Both the position numbers and the translations under genes were made by a program. Below the pieces are notes generated by a model. The model made no database searches and had not been told where the DNA came from. It was given only the letters and a program-made list of their open reading frames with translations. 64,000 bases of DNA from Isoetes taiwanensis (Eukaryota; Streptophyta; Lycopodiopsida; Isoetales; Isoetaceae), in contig JAJEKV010000017.1 in the NCBI GenBank assembly GCA_021234155.1, positions 2,972,885-3,036,884 on the forward strand, written 5' to 3'. This document shows, piece after piece, positions 31,172 to 40,380 of this stretch (positions are counted from its first letter, which is position 1; every line of letters begins with the position of its first letter).

Positions 31172-31278
31172 GTGATGAATTTGGAACATGAGCCAATCAA
31201 TGACAATGTATGGATCAAGAAGCTTATTGCTTTACAATATGACAAATGCAGTATTGACGAAAGCTCTGATACAATCAG
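31172..31278 (+). other. Candidate captured exon 4
   Basis: Bounded by TTATAG|GT and ATCAG|GTAATC. It reads VMNLEHEPINDNVWIKKLIA, then LQYDKCSIDESSDTIR. Present only in copy 1, because copy 2 ends before it. Not recognised; together with exons 1-3 it suggests part of a spliced host gene. Confidence 0.5.
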
Positions 31279-31669
31279 GTAATCCATTCAGAAATAAAGG
31301 TAATTGAGTTTTGATGAAAGTATCACAATGGAAATTTACATGGAAACTGAATTATAAAATGAGTTTTGGCTCCGTGAGCTAGTCTATTGGCATTGGCCCA
31401 CTCTTACCAAGGGTACATTCTGATCCTTTGATAAGAAAGATGATATTTTGGAAAAAACCAAGTGACGACTATCTTGTCCACTTGTTAGCCATTTGGCTCT
31501 TTTAAAGAAAAATAAATACTTGTTGCTTATGGCATGCAATAAGAGTTGGCAGTATAGGTAGGGTAGGGCTTTGGCAACAAGGTCCTACTCTCCTTGTTGC
31601 TAACCTTATTATTAATTTGGCCCACCCTAACCTACGGTAGGAGGCAGGCTTTTTTTATTATAAGTAATG

Positions 31670-34109
31670 ATGGGAAACATTTACACTATATGTAGATAAT
31701 ACTATATGATGCTCTAACAATGTTGTAGGCATCAAAACTGAAGTTTTCGTGCACTTGTGAAACCATGGGACTTAAGGGAGTGTGCAAGCAAATTGTGTAA
31801 GTAGACGTGTGAAATATTGAGCATTTTGACTTTGCTATAACACTATGTGAAATAAGGTAAATATTAAGATAAGATGACACAAAATTGTTTTTCTTTTTCC
31901 GATAACCAGTGGAAAATGGACAGAATGAGGTTTAACCTAAATTTGTTGGTCGCACCCTAGAAACAGGCAGAAATCCATGAAGCGTATGATCTGGCATACT
32001 ACTTGGGATGGTCTATTTTGTTAGGGTCGTGGCAACTAGGGCATATGCTTTTACGACCACGACCACTGAAGCATACGATATCCGTGGTAAGCTTTGCCTT
32101 TAAATTAAGAACCGCCGGGTAGCCCTAAAATTGGATTATATATCGAAATTGCAATGAAGCCGAGATAAGTCGCCTTATATTTTAGAGAGGAAAACCCTCT
32201 CCTAGCGGCTATGGGTAGGAAGAAAATGGAAAATCCCGAGGGTATTATGAAGGGGCCAATGGTCGCTATGAAGCCAAAGCCGGATCGACCAGTCTTTGCT
32301 CCAAACTAAAGCGAGTAGGTGGGCAAAAACCGTTGGGAGAATGTCAAGTAAGAAAGCAACTTTACATCATGATGCAAACGTGGAAAGCAACTTCTAAAAT
32401 GATGCCATGGAGAAATCATACATTCTTCAACGTTCTACTCGTGTTTGGGAATATATCTTTCAATTTTGAGTATATCTGACTATGAATCTTGTTAAATTTG
32501 TTTAAATGGATTTAAAATGATATACAGATCTAACTACATGCTTGAAACAATGCCTATTGCTTGCTGGGTAAATTTGAGGAAAGGTTATTTGGGCTTTGTG
32601 CTAAGAAAATATATGTCCAATTGATTTAGTGATAAATCTAGTAGAGGGCATCTGCCATAATCGGTAGATTGTAATGGCCTTAATACATCCCACATATTGC
32701 TACCGGTTATATGTTCAAAGATAATTTTTAAACTAGATTTTACTGGTATTATAGATGTACAGCGGATCTGACCTATGGATCCATATGCTTATTGTCTGAT
32801 TTAAACACTCCACTTTGCTGGAACATTGTTGAGTTATAAGATAGGTAAGATCTCTATAATATAATGGCCAGGAGGATCCTAAGATGTTTTTTGACAGAAA
32901 CATGAGATGAAATAGGTAAATCTGACGTTCTAAGCCAGTTAACAATATGAAATGAAACTTGTAATGTCTGCTATGATGTAAGGAATCTGAATAGCTCTCC
33001 CCATCGAAAATAAAGCGAGCATCTACATAATGTTGAATGTATTATAACCTGATATAGCTGCATAGATGTTGAGGCTATAGGTAGGTGATTAACCAGAAAA
33101 TGCTTATTAGCATAGAAACATATGTGGGGCAGAAATAAGAGGTGGCTCTTATATAGACTAAGAGGTAAAATGAACAATGAACATAAGTTCAGCTTAAATG
33201 TATCCTTATGGGGATATTTGTTCTGACTATTTATGCAGCAAAATGCACTACGATAATATTGGTATATGACCGATCCGATGCTTAGGCTTATGACTTAGAA
33301 TAGATTCTTTAGTTTATCGAGGCAAGTTTGAACATCAAATGTTTGTTGCTAGACAATAGACATTTGTGAACTTAGTGGGAAATAAACATAAGTTCAAAGA
33401 GAGAGTATATCCGAAAAAATTTCGACATAATTGCAAAAGATATAAAACAGAGTAATCTAGGGATATGGGCGTACCTCATGTGTAGATCCATCCGCTTATT
33501 GCTCACCGATACATGCTTGTATGATGAATTTAAATGGTTACTTGTGCTTAGAAAAGCAAGAGACGTTATTGTGTAATCGCCTTGAACAGCTTTTTTAAAT
33601 GTCCTTACCCCATGATGTGTTTGTGAAGCAAGCAGGTGAAGGGGCATAAACCTAAAAGTCCCATGACACCTGCTACCCTCAAAGATGGCAAACCATACTA
33701 ATGCTTGTTTTTGTTGTTTTGGGTGCGTGCAATGTGACTTTTACTCCCCGCTATGTTTTATTTAAAAGATGGAAGATGGACAAAAGCGGAAATTCTTTTC
33801 TCACGAATTGGTCTTGAAGACTCAATATGAACTTAGAATTACTTGAACTACTGTTCATATGACTCTTTGTCTTATGTTTATTGTTGCTTAAAACTGCATA
33901 CTTATAAGATTTGTTAGATTTTATGTCCATGTATTTGAAAATATTTTGAGTTAAAATAAAGTAATCGCTATTATGGGAAAAACGTAACTTGATCATGGCC
34001 TTGTTGTTTAAAGTCACCTACTTAAATACAAGGGTCGCTTATTGAATCGAAATTTAGTCCTTGAAAAGGTCTAAACTAGATTGAAATCGCCTTCTCGACA
34101 GTCTAAGTC
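31670..34109 (+). repeat. Captured gene-like segment, copy 2 (damaged)
   Basis: A tandem repeat of 28601-31050. Differences from copy 1 fall almost wholly at CTG/CAG sites: TTCAGCATATA to TTCAAAGATA (32715), GATCTGATG to GATCCGATG, TTTACTGAGG to TTTATCGAGG, TACTGCTGTT to TAATCGCTATT. It ends at a run of about 27 T (34110-34136). Confidence 0.8.
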
Positions 34110-34189
34110 TTTTTTTTTTTTTTTTTTTTTTTTTTGGGGAAAAAACGTCTTGAAAAAAATTAATAATCGACGCCGCTATCGCTTGGAAT

Positions 34190-34794
34190 GCCAAAATTAC
34201 CCTATGGACTAAGTTACACTGGTCAGTTTTGCAAAAAACACACTTACGCCCTACATTGCAAAGATTCAAATGCACCATCTCCTAGGCCAATTGACTACGA
34301 GTGTGTTGGACATAAGATAGTTTACGCCGAGAAGGGGTGGCCTTCGCCACAAAACTTGGTCCCTAGGGCAATGTCGATGTTCTGAGTTCATTGGCGAAGC
34401 CGAATCACGCCCGAGGAGGGAAAGTTGCCCGTCCGTCGCCCGGGGCCTTCGGAGAGGACTTTTGGGGCAAGCCGCTTCCCGGTGGTTTTAGGGTCCGTGC
34501 TTCAAGGCCAACACCCCCACGCCAAGACACGGCGCAAGGTCCTAGTTGAATCCGACAAGGATAGAGCTTCCAAACGTAAACCCTATGAATTGCCGTGTTC
34601 TAGCGTGGTTTGCGCTTTGGGTGCCGAAGTTTTGGTCTTTTGCACTTGGGACGTGGTCGATCACATGCAATTGAGAACGCCAAGCAAGGGGAACCGGACT
34701 GAATGGAGTTTGGACCAGTAGTCCTCCCGTTGTGGCGCCGGGTCAAGGGCCGCTTTTGCAAGAGCAAGACATTCGTAAATTCGTAGTTAATGCA
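34190..34794. repeat. 0.6-kb direct repeat, unit A
   Basis: From TGCCAAAATTACCCTA to GTAGTTAATGCA. It matches 35304-35917 with small differences, about 1.1 kb apart, in the same orientation. A plus frame at 34425-34721 is open (98 codons) but is not conserved in unit B, so it is not called. Confidence 0.75.
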
Positions 34795-35303
34795 TAGTAC
34801 GGACTTAAATTCTGATTTTTGTCGTGAAGCTTCCTAAGTCATCGCCAACATACAGAGCCAACTTTCAAAAATTTTGGATAAGGTTTAGATCAAATAGTTT
34901 GCATTAGAACGGTGCAGGCGGCACTGTTGTTGGGCAGCCGAAATGGCACACTTGCCCAAGTCAAACAAGGCCAGGACCTTGCAAGGCCTCCTCATTAGAG
35001 GGGAGAGTCCGAACCCCTGTGAGGCGAGCCCCAAAAAGCTTCCCCGAGGCAGCCTTTTCGGCGGCAACGCCCACGGGCGACGCTAAAGACCACACTCCGG
35101 ATCTCGGTTCCCATATCCCAACCGTTGAATCCTTTGTTCCGGAACCTGGTCCGAGAAGGTCCAAAAAATCCAACATCCGGCCTGGGAGAACATATCAAAC
35201 CGCGAAGCGCCCCGGGCGGGCGACAAAGTAGAAACCAAAGTGTTTTGTCGTTCGGACATTATGGAGGTTCAAATGCCGATCCGACTTCGCCACATCGTCC
35301 TAA
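34795..35303. other. Unique spacer between the 0.6-kb repeats
   Basis: No gene is recognised; overlapping open frames on both strands look like chance in G+C-rich sequence. No primer binding site or polypurine tract is found next to the repeats. Confidence 0.4.
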
Positions 35304-35917
35304 TGCCAAAATTACCCTAGGGACCAAGTTACACGGGCCGGTTTTGCAAAAGAAAGAAACACTTACGCCCTACATTGCGGTATTCAGCAGCCACCTCCTT
35401 GGCCAATTGACTACGAGTGTGTTGCACATGAGATAGTTTGGTGCTTCTTCGAGAAGGGGTGGGCTTCTGGCCACAAAACTTGGTCCCTAGGGCAATGTCG
35501 ACGCTCGAGTCCATTGGCGTAGACAAATCACGGTTCGGAGGGAAAGTTGCCCGTCCGCTGCCGTGGTCTTCGAGAGGACTTTTGGGGCAAGCCGCCTCGG
35601 GTGGTTTTTAGGGTCCGTGCTCAAGGCCAACACCCCCTCCACGTCAAGACACGACGCAAGGTCCTAGTCAAATCTGACAAGGATAGAGCCTCCGAAACGT
35701 AAACCCTATGAGTTGCCAGGTTCTAGCAGGGTTTGCGTTTTGGGTGCCGAGTTTTGGTCTTTTGCACTTGGGACATGGCCGATCATATGAGTTGAGAACG
35801 CGAAGCAAGGGGAACTGACGGAATGGAGTTTGGACCTGTACTCCTCTCGTTGTGGCAGTTAGAAGTCAAGGGCCGCTTTTGCAGTAGCAAGACATTCGTA
35901 AATTCGTAATTAATGCA
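35304..35917. repeat. 0.6-kb direct repeat, unit B
   Basis: Second copy of 34190-34794, ending CGTAATTAATGCA immediately before the heat-shock-element cluster. Confidence 0.75.
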
Positions 35918-35924
35918 GAAATAC

Positions 35925-36021
35925 TTCCAGAAAGTTCTAGGATATTTTGAAAGTCTCAGAATGTTCCAGAAAGTCTTAGAATGTTCCAGAAAGCCTTAGA
36001 ATGTTCTAAGAAGTTCTAGAA
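35925..36021. promoter_or_regulatory. Cluster of heat-shock elements
   Basis: Perfect three-module elements: TTCCAGAAAGTTC (35925-35937), GAATGTTCCAGAA (35959-35971) and GAATGTTCCAGAA (35979-35991). Then GAATGTTCTAAGAA (35999-36012) and GAAGTTCTAGAA (36010-36021) with one spacing error each. Alternating GAA/TTC at 2-nt spacing is the binding site of heat-shock transcription factors. The cluster opens a degenerate GAATCT array, so it could also have arisen by chance repeat drift. Confidence 0.6.
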
Positions 36022-36430
36022 TGTAAAGGAATCCAGGAGAATCTAACGGAATCTAAGAAAATCTCATAAAATGTGAGAGAATCTAGGAAAATATTTATAA
36101 GCCTAAGGGAATCTCTTAAAATCTAGGAAATCTAAGGGAATCTTCATAAAATCTATAGAGTATCTAAAGGGAATCTTTATAGAATCTCTTTGAATCTCAT
36201 ATAATGTAAGGGAACCTAAGGCAATCTCATAAAATCTAAAGGGATCTAAGGGAATCTAAGGGGATCGTCATAGAATCTTGGAGAATCTACGGAAATCTAA
36301 TGGAATCTAGAGGGAATCTTATAAAATTTAGAGGAATCTCCATGAAACCTCCAAGAGAACCTTGGTAGAATCTTAGAGAATCTATGAATTTAAAGTATTC
36401 TCAAGCCATTCTTTTAGAATGTAGGGCACG
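36022..36430. repeat. Degenerate GAATCT/AATCTAAGG array
   Basis: About 400 bp built from loosely repeated GGAATCTAAGGGAATCTCAT and AAAATCTA-type words, with irregular spacing of 9-12 nt. No coding frame. It grades out of the heat-shock-element cluster on its left. Confidence 0.7.
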
Positions 36431-36820
36431 ACAAGAACCTGCAGCATAGGAACATGCTAAAACTCGAACATGCACTGTAGGACGCATTAAATTTCTTGTA
36501 TATATATGTCGTCGTAACAAGCGAACACGTAGCTACATATACTATTGGTGGAAACCTAACCTTTTTAAATCTAACAAAATAAAATTTTAAGATAAACTAC
36601 ATCTTTGCATGTTGGTAAGGTATTAGTTATCGTAGCAGGTAAGGTATTATTAGTTATCATCATCGTATTATATACCTCATAGCTCAACGGATGTACCACA
36701 AAACATTGAACATTTTCATGGTGGTATATTTCATAACTTTAACGGGTGTAGCAAGTCAAATAAACCCCTATCCAGTTAAATAAACCCATGTATCAAGTGT
36801 ACATGCATTCTATACTATTT

Positions 36821-36821
<1 letters not shown>
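36431..36821. other. No gene seen (CACTA interior)
   Basis: AT-rich. A short local duplication around AGGTATTAGTTATC (36617-36660) is the only structure noticed. Confidence 0.4.
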
Positions 36822-36856
<35 letters not shown>

Positions 36857-36874
36857 AAAAAAAAAAAAAAAAAA
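36822..36874. repeat. Poly-T / poly-A palindrome
   Basis: About 33 T, then G, then about 19 A. It would fold on itself, and it is followed by CTACAAACGCCGTTCAATCG, similar to CACTA subterminal sequence. The length is unreliable in any assembly. Confidence 0.6.
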
Positions 36875-37482
36875 AGCTACAAACGCCGTTCAATCGACAT
36901 TTTTGTCGCCATTTAACGATATCACGACGCCGTTAAACGACGACCAGGATTTAAATCGAAAACAGGAAATCCGGCCGCTTATTTTTCGAAAAGCAAAGCT
37001 TATGGAGGAGCGTTTTTTGAGGCGATTTTCGGCGCGGATCTACTTTGGGGTCTATTCTAAGTGTAAGACAAGCTTCATAAGGTATGTGCACGGATCAACC
37101 AACTCGTTTTTTGAATCTAAACTTGTTTTTGGGTAGATTTAGGGCTTTTTGTATTTGTTGTTTGTTCTTCCTTCAACCTTCATTCTTCTTCTTCCATTCT
37201 TGCATCCTTCTTCCATACATATTCTTCCATTTCCTTTGTCATCTTCTTCTTCGATTCTTCCTCCTCTTATACTACTTCTTCTTCCTCTTATTCAAATTCT
37301 TACTCTTAATCCTCCTCTTGCTTCATCTTCTTAGATTCTTCCTCCCCCCATTTTTTCGGGTTCCTCCTCTTCTTCTTAGCCTTTTCTTCTTGAATTCTTC
37401 CATTCTTCTTCTAATTTTTTTCCATCTAAGAAGACGTCGTTAAAAAGACGCAGACCCCTTCTTCTTTCCAAAATTTTTCCTT
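36875..37482. other. Subterminal-like sequence and a CT-rich tract
   Basis: 36885-36950 has CACTA-type motifs (CGCCGTTAAACGACG). 37150-37440 is a pyrimidine tract with CTTCTTC repeats. The Phe/Leu-rich frame across it is low complexity and is not called. Confidence 0.5.
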
Positions 37483-37860
37483 ATTAGTTGTTTTATACTA
37501 TTTCTTTCTAATCATTGAATTTTTTTGTTTTGCATGTACACTCCTAGCAAAATGTGTTGTTCTTACAAAACAAGTTGGCACCTCTTCCGTGTAAGGATTT
37601 AATTTTTTTCAATATGCTAATAAAATACTAATGCTTTATTTAGGTTAAATTGTTATCCAAGAAGGGGACGCCATTGAAACCACCCTCCCCATTGATTTTC
37701 CATATTTTTTTTCCTTTAAGTTGTTTATTTATACTAATATTTTACTAATCATTGAATTTATTGTTTTGCATGTACACTCCTAGCAAATGCGTTGTTTGTG
37801 CAAAACAACTTTGCCACCTTGTACCAGGTAAGCATTTAATTTTCAATATGCTTAATGTAT
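37483..37860 (+). repeat. Duplicated exon-like block in CACTA
   Basis: About 37490-37630 and 37716-37860 are diverged direct repeats. Each carries TTTTGCATGTACACTCCTAG. The second reads MYTPSKCVVCAKQLCHLVP, then G|GTAAGC; the first reads MYTPSKMCCSYKTSWHLFR|GTAAGG. Each ends at a good splice donor. Possibly a duplicated small exon with a CxxC motif. The family is unknown. Confidence 0.4.
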
Positions 37861-38080
37861 TGATTAATGTATTTAGCTTAATTTATTGATTAATGTATTT
37901 AGCTAAAAAATTGGGGCTTCATTTATTTTTGTATTTTTTAATATATTTAAGTTTACATCATTTAATGACGTTAAAATCTTATATTTCTTTATTGGTTAAA
38001 CTCATTTTATAGGCTTTAAATTAAATGTATTAACTTCATTCATAATAAATGTATTATTATTATTTTTTTCAATTTATAAA

Positions 38081-38500
38081 AAAAAAATTAATACGTAGCA
38101 ACGCCGTTAAACGACGTTGTTTACGCAAACTCGCCACGCCGAACGGCTGCCGGGCACCGCCGCCGCCCGCTCGCAGCGTGGGGTCGCCACGGTATCGCGA
38201 CGCCGTTAAACGACGCCAAACACGCACGCCACATCGCGAACCCGCCAGCCGACGCCATCGCCGCTTGCCCTCGGCCGCGGTGGCGTAAGCGTACTTGGCG
38301 CCGTTGAACGACGCCACGCCGCCGCTTTAAGACGACGCCGCCAGTTGCGCTGTATAGCGACGCGGCCCCAAGATCGTAAAAACGACGCAGCGCACGTCGT
38401 TATAGGCGTCGTTCATCGACTTTTTGGCGTCGTTCATCGACGTTCAAACGACGTCTGGACGTCGTAATAGACGTCGTAACAGGGCAATTTTTTTGTAGTG
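38081..38500. repeat. Right subterminal region and terminus of CACTA
   Basis: Motifs GCCGTTAAACGACG, GTCGTTCATCGAC and ACGACGTC recur about every 30-50 bp and lead to AATTTTTTTGTAGTG at 38500. GAA follows. The same arm, diverged mainly at G+C-rich sites, recurs at 45254-45638, also followed by GAAACCTATG. Confidence 0.7.
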
Positions 38501-38993
38501 GAAACCTATGTACTATGGTGAAGATAGCAAAAGATTGAAATTAGAGCATGGTCGAATGCAATTCTATGGTTTGAAATAACCATTGGCCTAAGGGTTAATG
38601 TAAATGGCTATCTCGGTCAAATGAGATAAGGCCATATATGAACATGGAAATAGAAAACAACTAGGCCGGAACCGTCGACGAGATTGAGGTGCCGATTCTG
38701 TTGGATCGGTGCCGAATAGATAAAATTTAAGGAGAATTATGTACATATGAGAGGACAGGGTGATTGATCGGATTCATTGGTGAATGAATGCCCGAGCTGT
38801 TCGTGATTAAGTTTACTTGAGTTTGAAGGGGCTTCCCATTGCTACAGTGCATCGTAAAGACTTAATTGCTACAGTATTTTATATGCTTAACCATTGAAAG
38901 GTTTCACATTAGGATTGAACTAATTGTTGTTTAATCAAGTGTGGCTTGTAGATTTGAATTGCTAGACATTATCCTATCTAAGATTTTCTAACA

Positions 38994-39150
38994 GATTGCA
39001 CCGTAGCCTGCAAACCTGAGAACCAGGGCGTTCATTGAAATGGATGATTGAGATTGCATTGTAGCCTGTAAACCTGAGAACGAGGGCATTCATTGAAATG
39101 GACGGCTGAGATTGCATCGTAGCCTGTAAACCTGAGAACCAAGGCCTTAA
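38994..39150. repeat. Three-unit minisatellite, about 58 bp
   Basis: Units share TTGCATCGTAGCCTGTAAAC, CTGAGAACCAGGGC and TTCATTGAAATGGA. It recurs in the other duplication copies at about 46131-46290 and 50898-51050. Confidence 0.8.
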
Positions 39151-39279
39151 GATGGGACAGATGCTATAAGACCCAGTATTTCCAATAGACTCAGCAAATT
39201 TAATAACAATGGGACATGCGGACTGGACATGCCATGAACTTGCGAGCGAAATATTGGCTCCCGAAAGGGGGTTGGATTC

Positions 39280-39963
39280 AAAAAAAAAACGGCGGGTTGA
39301 ATATGCCGTGCATAATACGAGAATCCATTTCATACCTTGATTAACCATCATACCTTGGTGAGACCGAGTTTGCAAATCTCCATCTCTCTGTAATTCGTGG
39401 TCACTCGTTATGCCGGAGCCATCTTGCTGCTGGAGATACAAGGGTTGAAAATCCCCATTTCCTTGTAAATACCCATGAAGATTTTGTTGGTTGGGATCAA
39501 ATTCTACCATATTTTCATTCTGACACTGCTCTGTGTAGCCCATATTACGACCCCTTATAGCCGTTGTGCTAGAGTCATCCCCTGGTTGGGCTTGCAAATC
39601 TCCAGACTGATAAGAACCCTCTTGTTGCTGGAGATACTGCGGTCCCAAATCTTCATTTCCTTGCATATACCCATCAAGGTTTTGTTGGTTTGGACCAAAT
39701 TCTACCATACTTTGTTTTGGATCATGTTCTACCATATTTTCGTTCTAACATTGCTCTGCATAGGTGCAGCTTTGTAATTAGTTGCTTGCCTGATAAGAAC
39801 AGCCCTCTTGTTGCTGGGGATATTCGGGCCTCAAATTTCCATTTCCTTGCATAAACCGACAAAAATTCTGTTGGTGTGTGTTAAATTCTACCATATCTTG
39901 CTTTTGATACTGCTCTACACAACCCATATGCTGTGCTTTTGTGTGCTCATTACAAGCACACAA
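39280..39963 (-). pseudogene. Q/N-rich repeat ORF, unit A
   Basis: Read in one frame from 39963 to about 39320. The protein has three repeats of about 45 residues built on MVEF-PNQQNL-GYMQGN, then DL-P-YLQQQEG. Two in-frame TAA codons split it. One (near 39745) stands where the neighbouring repeat has CAA (TYAEQC-stop versus GYTEQCQNENMVEF). Downstream, TRSHQG and MVNQG each sit before a GTATGA splice-donor-like site. The same stops occur in unit B. The style resembles a low-complexity activation region of a plant regulator, but I do not recognise the gene. The codons after the donor-like site look non-coding. Confidence 0.45.
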
Positions 39964-40023
39964 TTCTACTCAGGTTTTAGCTCCAATAGACTTTCTTGCC
40001 AAACCTCCTCAAGCTCAGCTTAA

Positions 40024-40380
40024 AAATTCCCCCGACATTAGTGTTGCTCCAGCCCTAACCCTTCACATACTTTTCCACATGTTCTTATAACAATTTCAGC
40101 AGAGGTATCTTTTAAAACTATATTCTATGATATTTTCATATAACTTAAACTTGTGTTTTATTTGAACATTTCTATATGTTTTAAAGCCTAATCTATAATA
40201 TATTTGGAATCTCACGTACAAAATATGTTGTTCATTCTTAGAAGCACGCTTACATTCGTTTTGAGTACTTTGTCGTATTTTTTAGTATCCAGATTTTGTA
40301 TTTTGTAGTTGTTTTTTGGCACGCCAGATAGAGTATTTAATCCGTATTTGGTAACTATGCAATCAACCCACCATCCTGGC
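40024..40380. other. No gene seen
   Basis: AT-rich spacer between the Q-rich ORF and the degraded end of the gypsy integrase. It contains one of the diagnostic CAGCA sites (40097-40101), which reads CAAAGA in unit B. Confidence 0.4.

Larger units (their letters stand above)
28601..31669 (+). repeat. Captured gene-like segment, copy 1
   Basis: Its first 2.45 kb (28601-31050) is repeated at 31670-34109; both begin ATGGGAAACATTTACACTAT. This copy keeps CTG and CAG triplets and clean open exons. Copy 1 alone has a TTCC expansion at 28645-28660. The base composition (AT-rich introns, short exons) is that of a host gene, not of a transposon. Confidence 0.8.
28206..38500. mobile_element. Non-autonomous CACTA transposon carrying host-like sequence
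   Basis: The left end is CACTACAAGGG and the right end TTTTTTTGTAGTG, sharing CACTACAA as terminal inverted repeat, with GAA on both sides. Both subterminal regions are packed with AACGACGT/ACGTCGTT-type motifs (28206-28600; 38081-38490), as expected for CACTA elements. No TNP2-type transposase is recognised in the 10.3 kb. The interior holds a tandemly duplicated segment with splice-bounded exons (28601-34109), a pair of 0.6-kb direct repeats, a heat-shock-element cluster, a GAATCT array and an exon-like duplication. The right end is copied again at 45254-45638 as part of a larger duplication. Confidence 0.68.

Noticed and set aside
34425-34721. 98-codon open frame in repeat unit A
   Set aside because: The frame is not kept in unit B and no motif is recognised.
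34190-35917. Calling the 0.6-kb direct repeats LTRs
   Set aside because: TG..CA ends are present, but no PBS, no polypurine tract and no matching target duplication.
37084-37443. 119-codon Phe/Leu-rich frame
   Set aside because: It lies in a pyrimidine-rich low-complexity tract; no start context or conservation.
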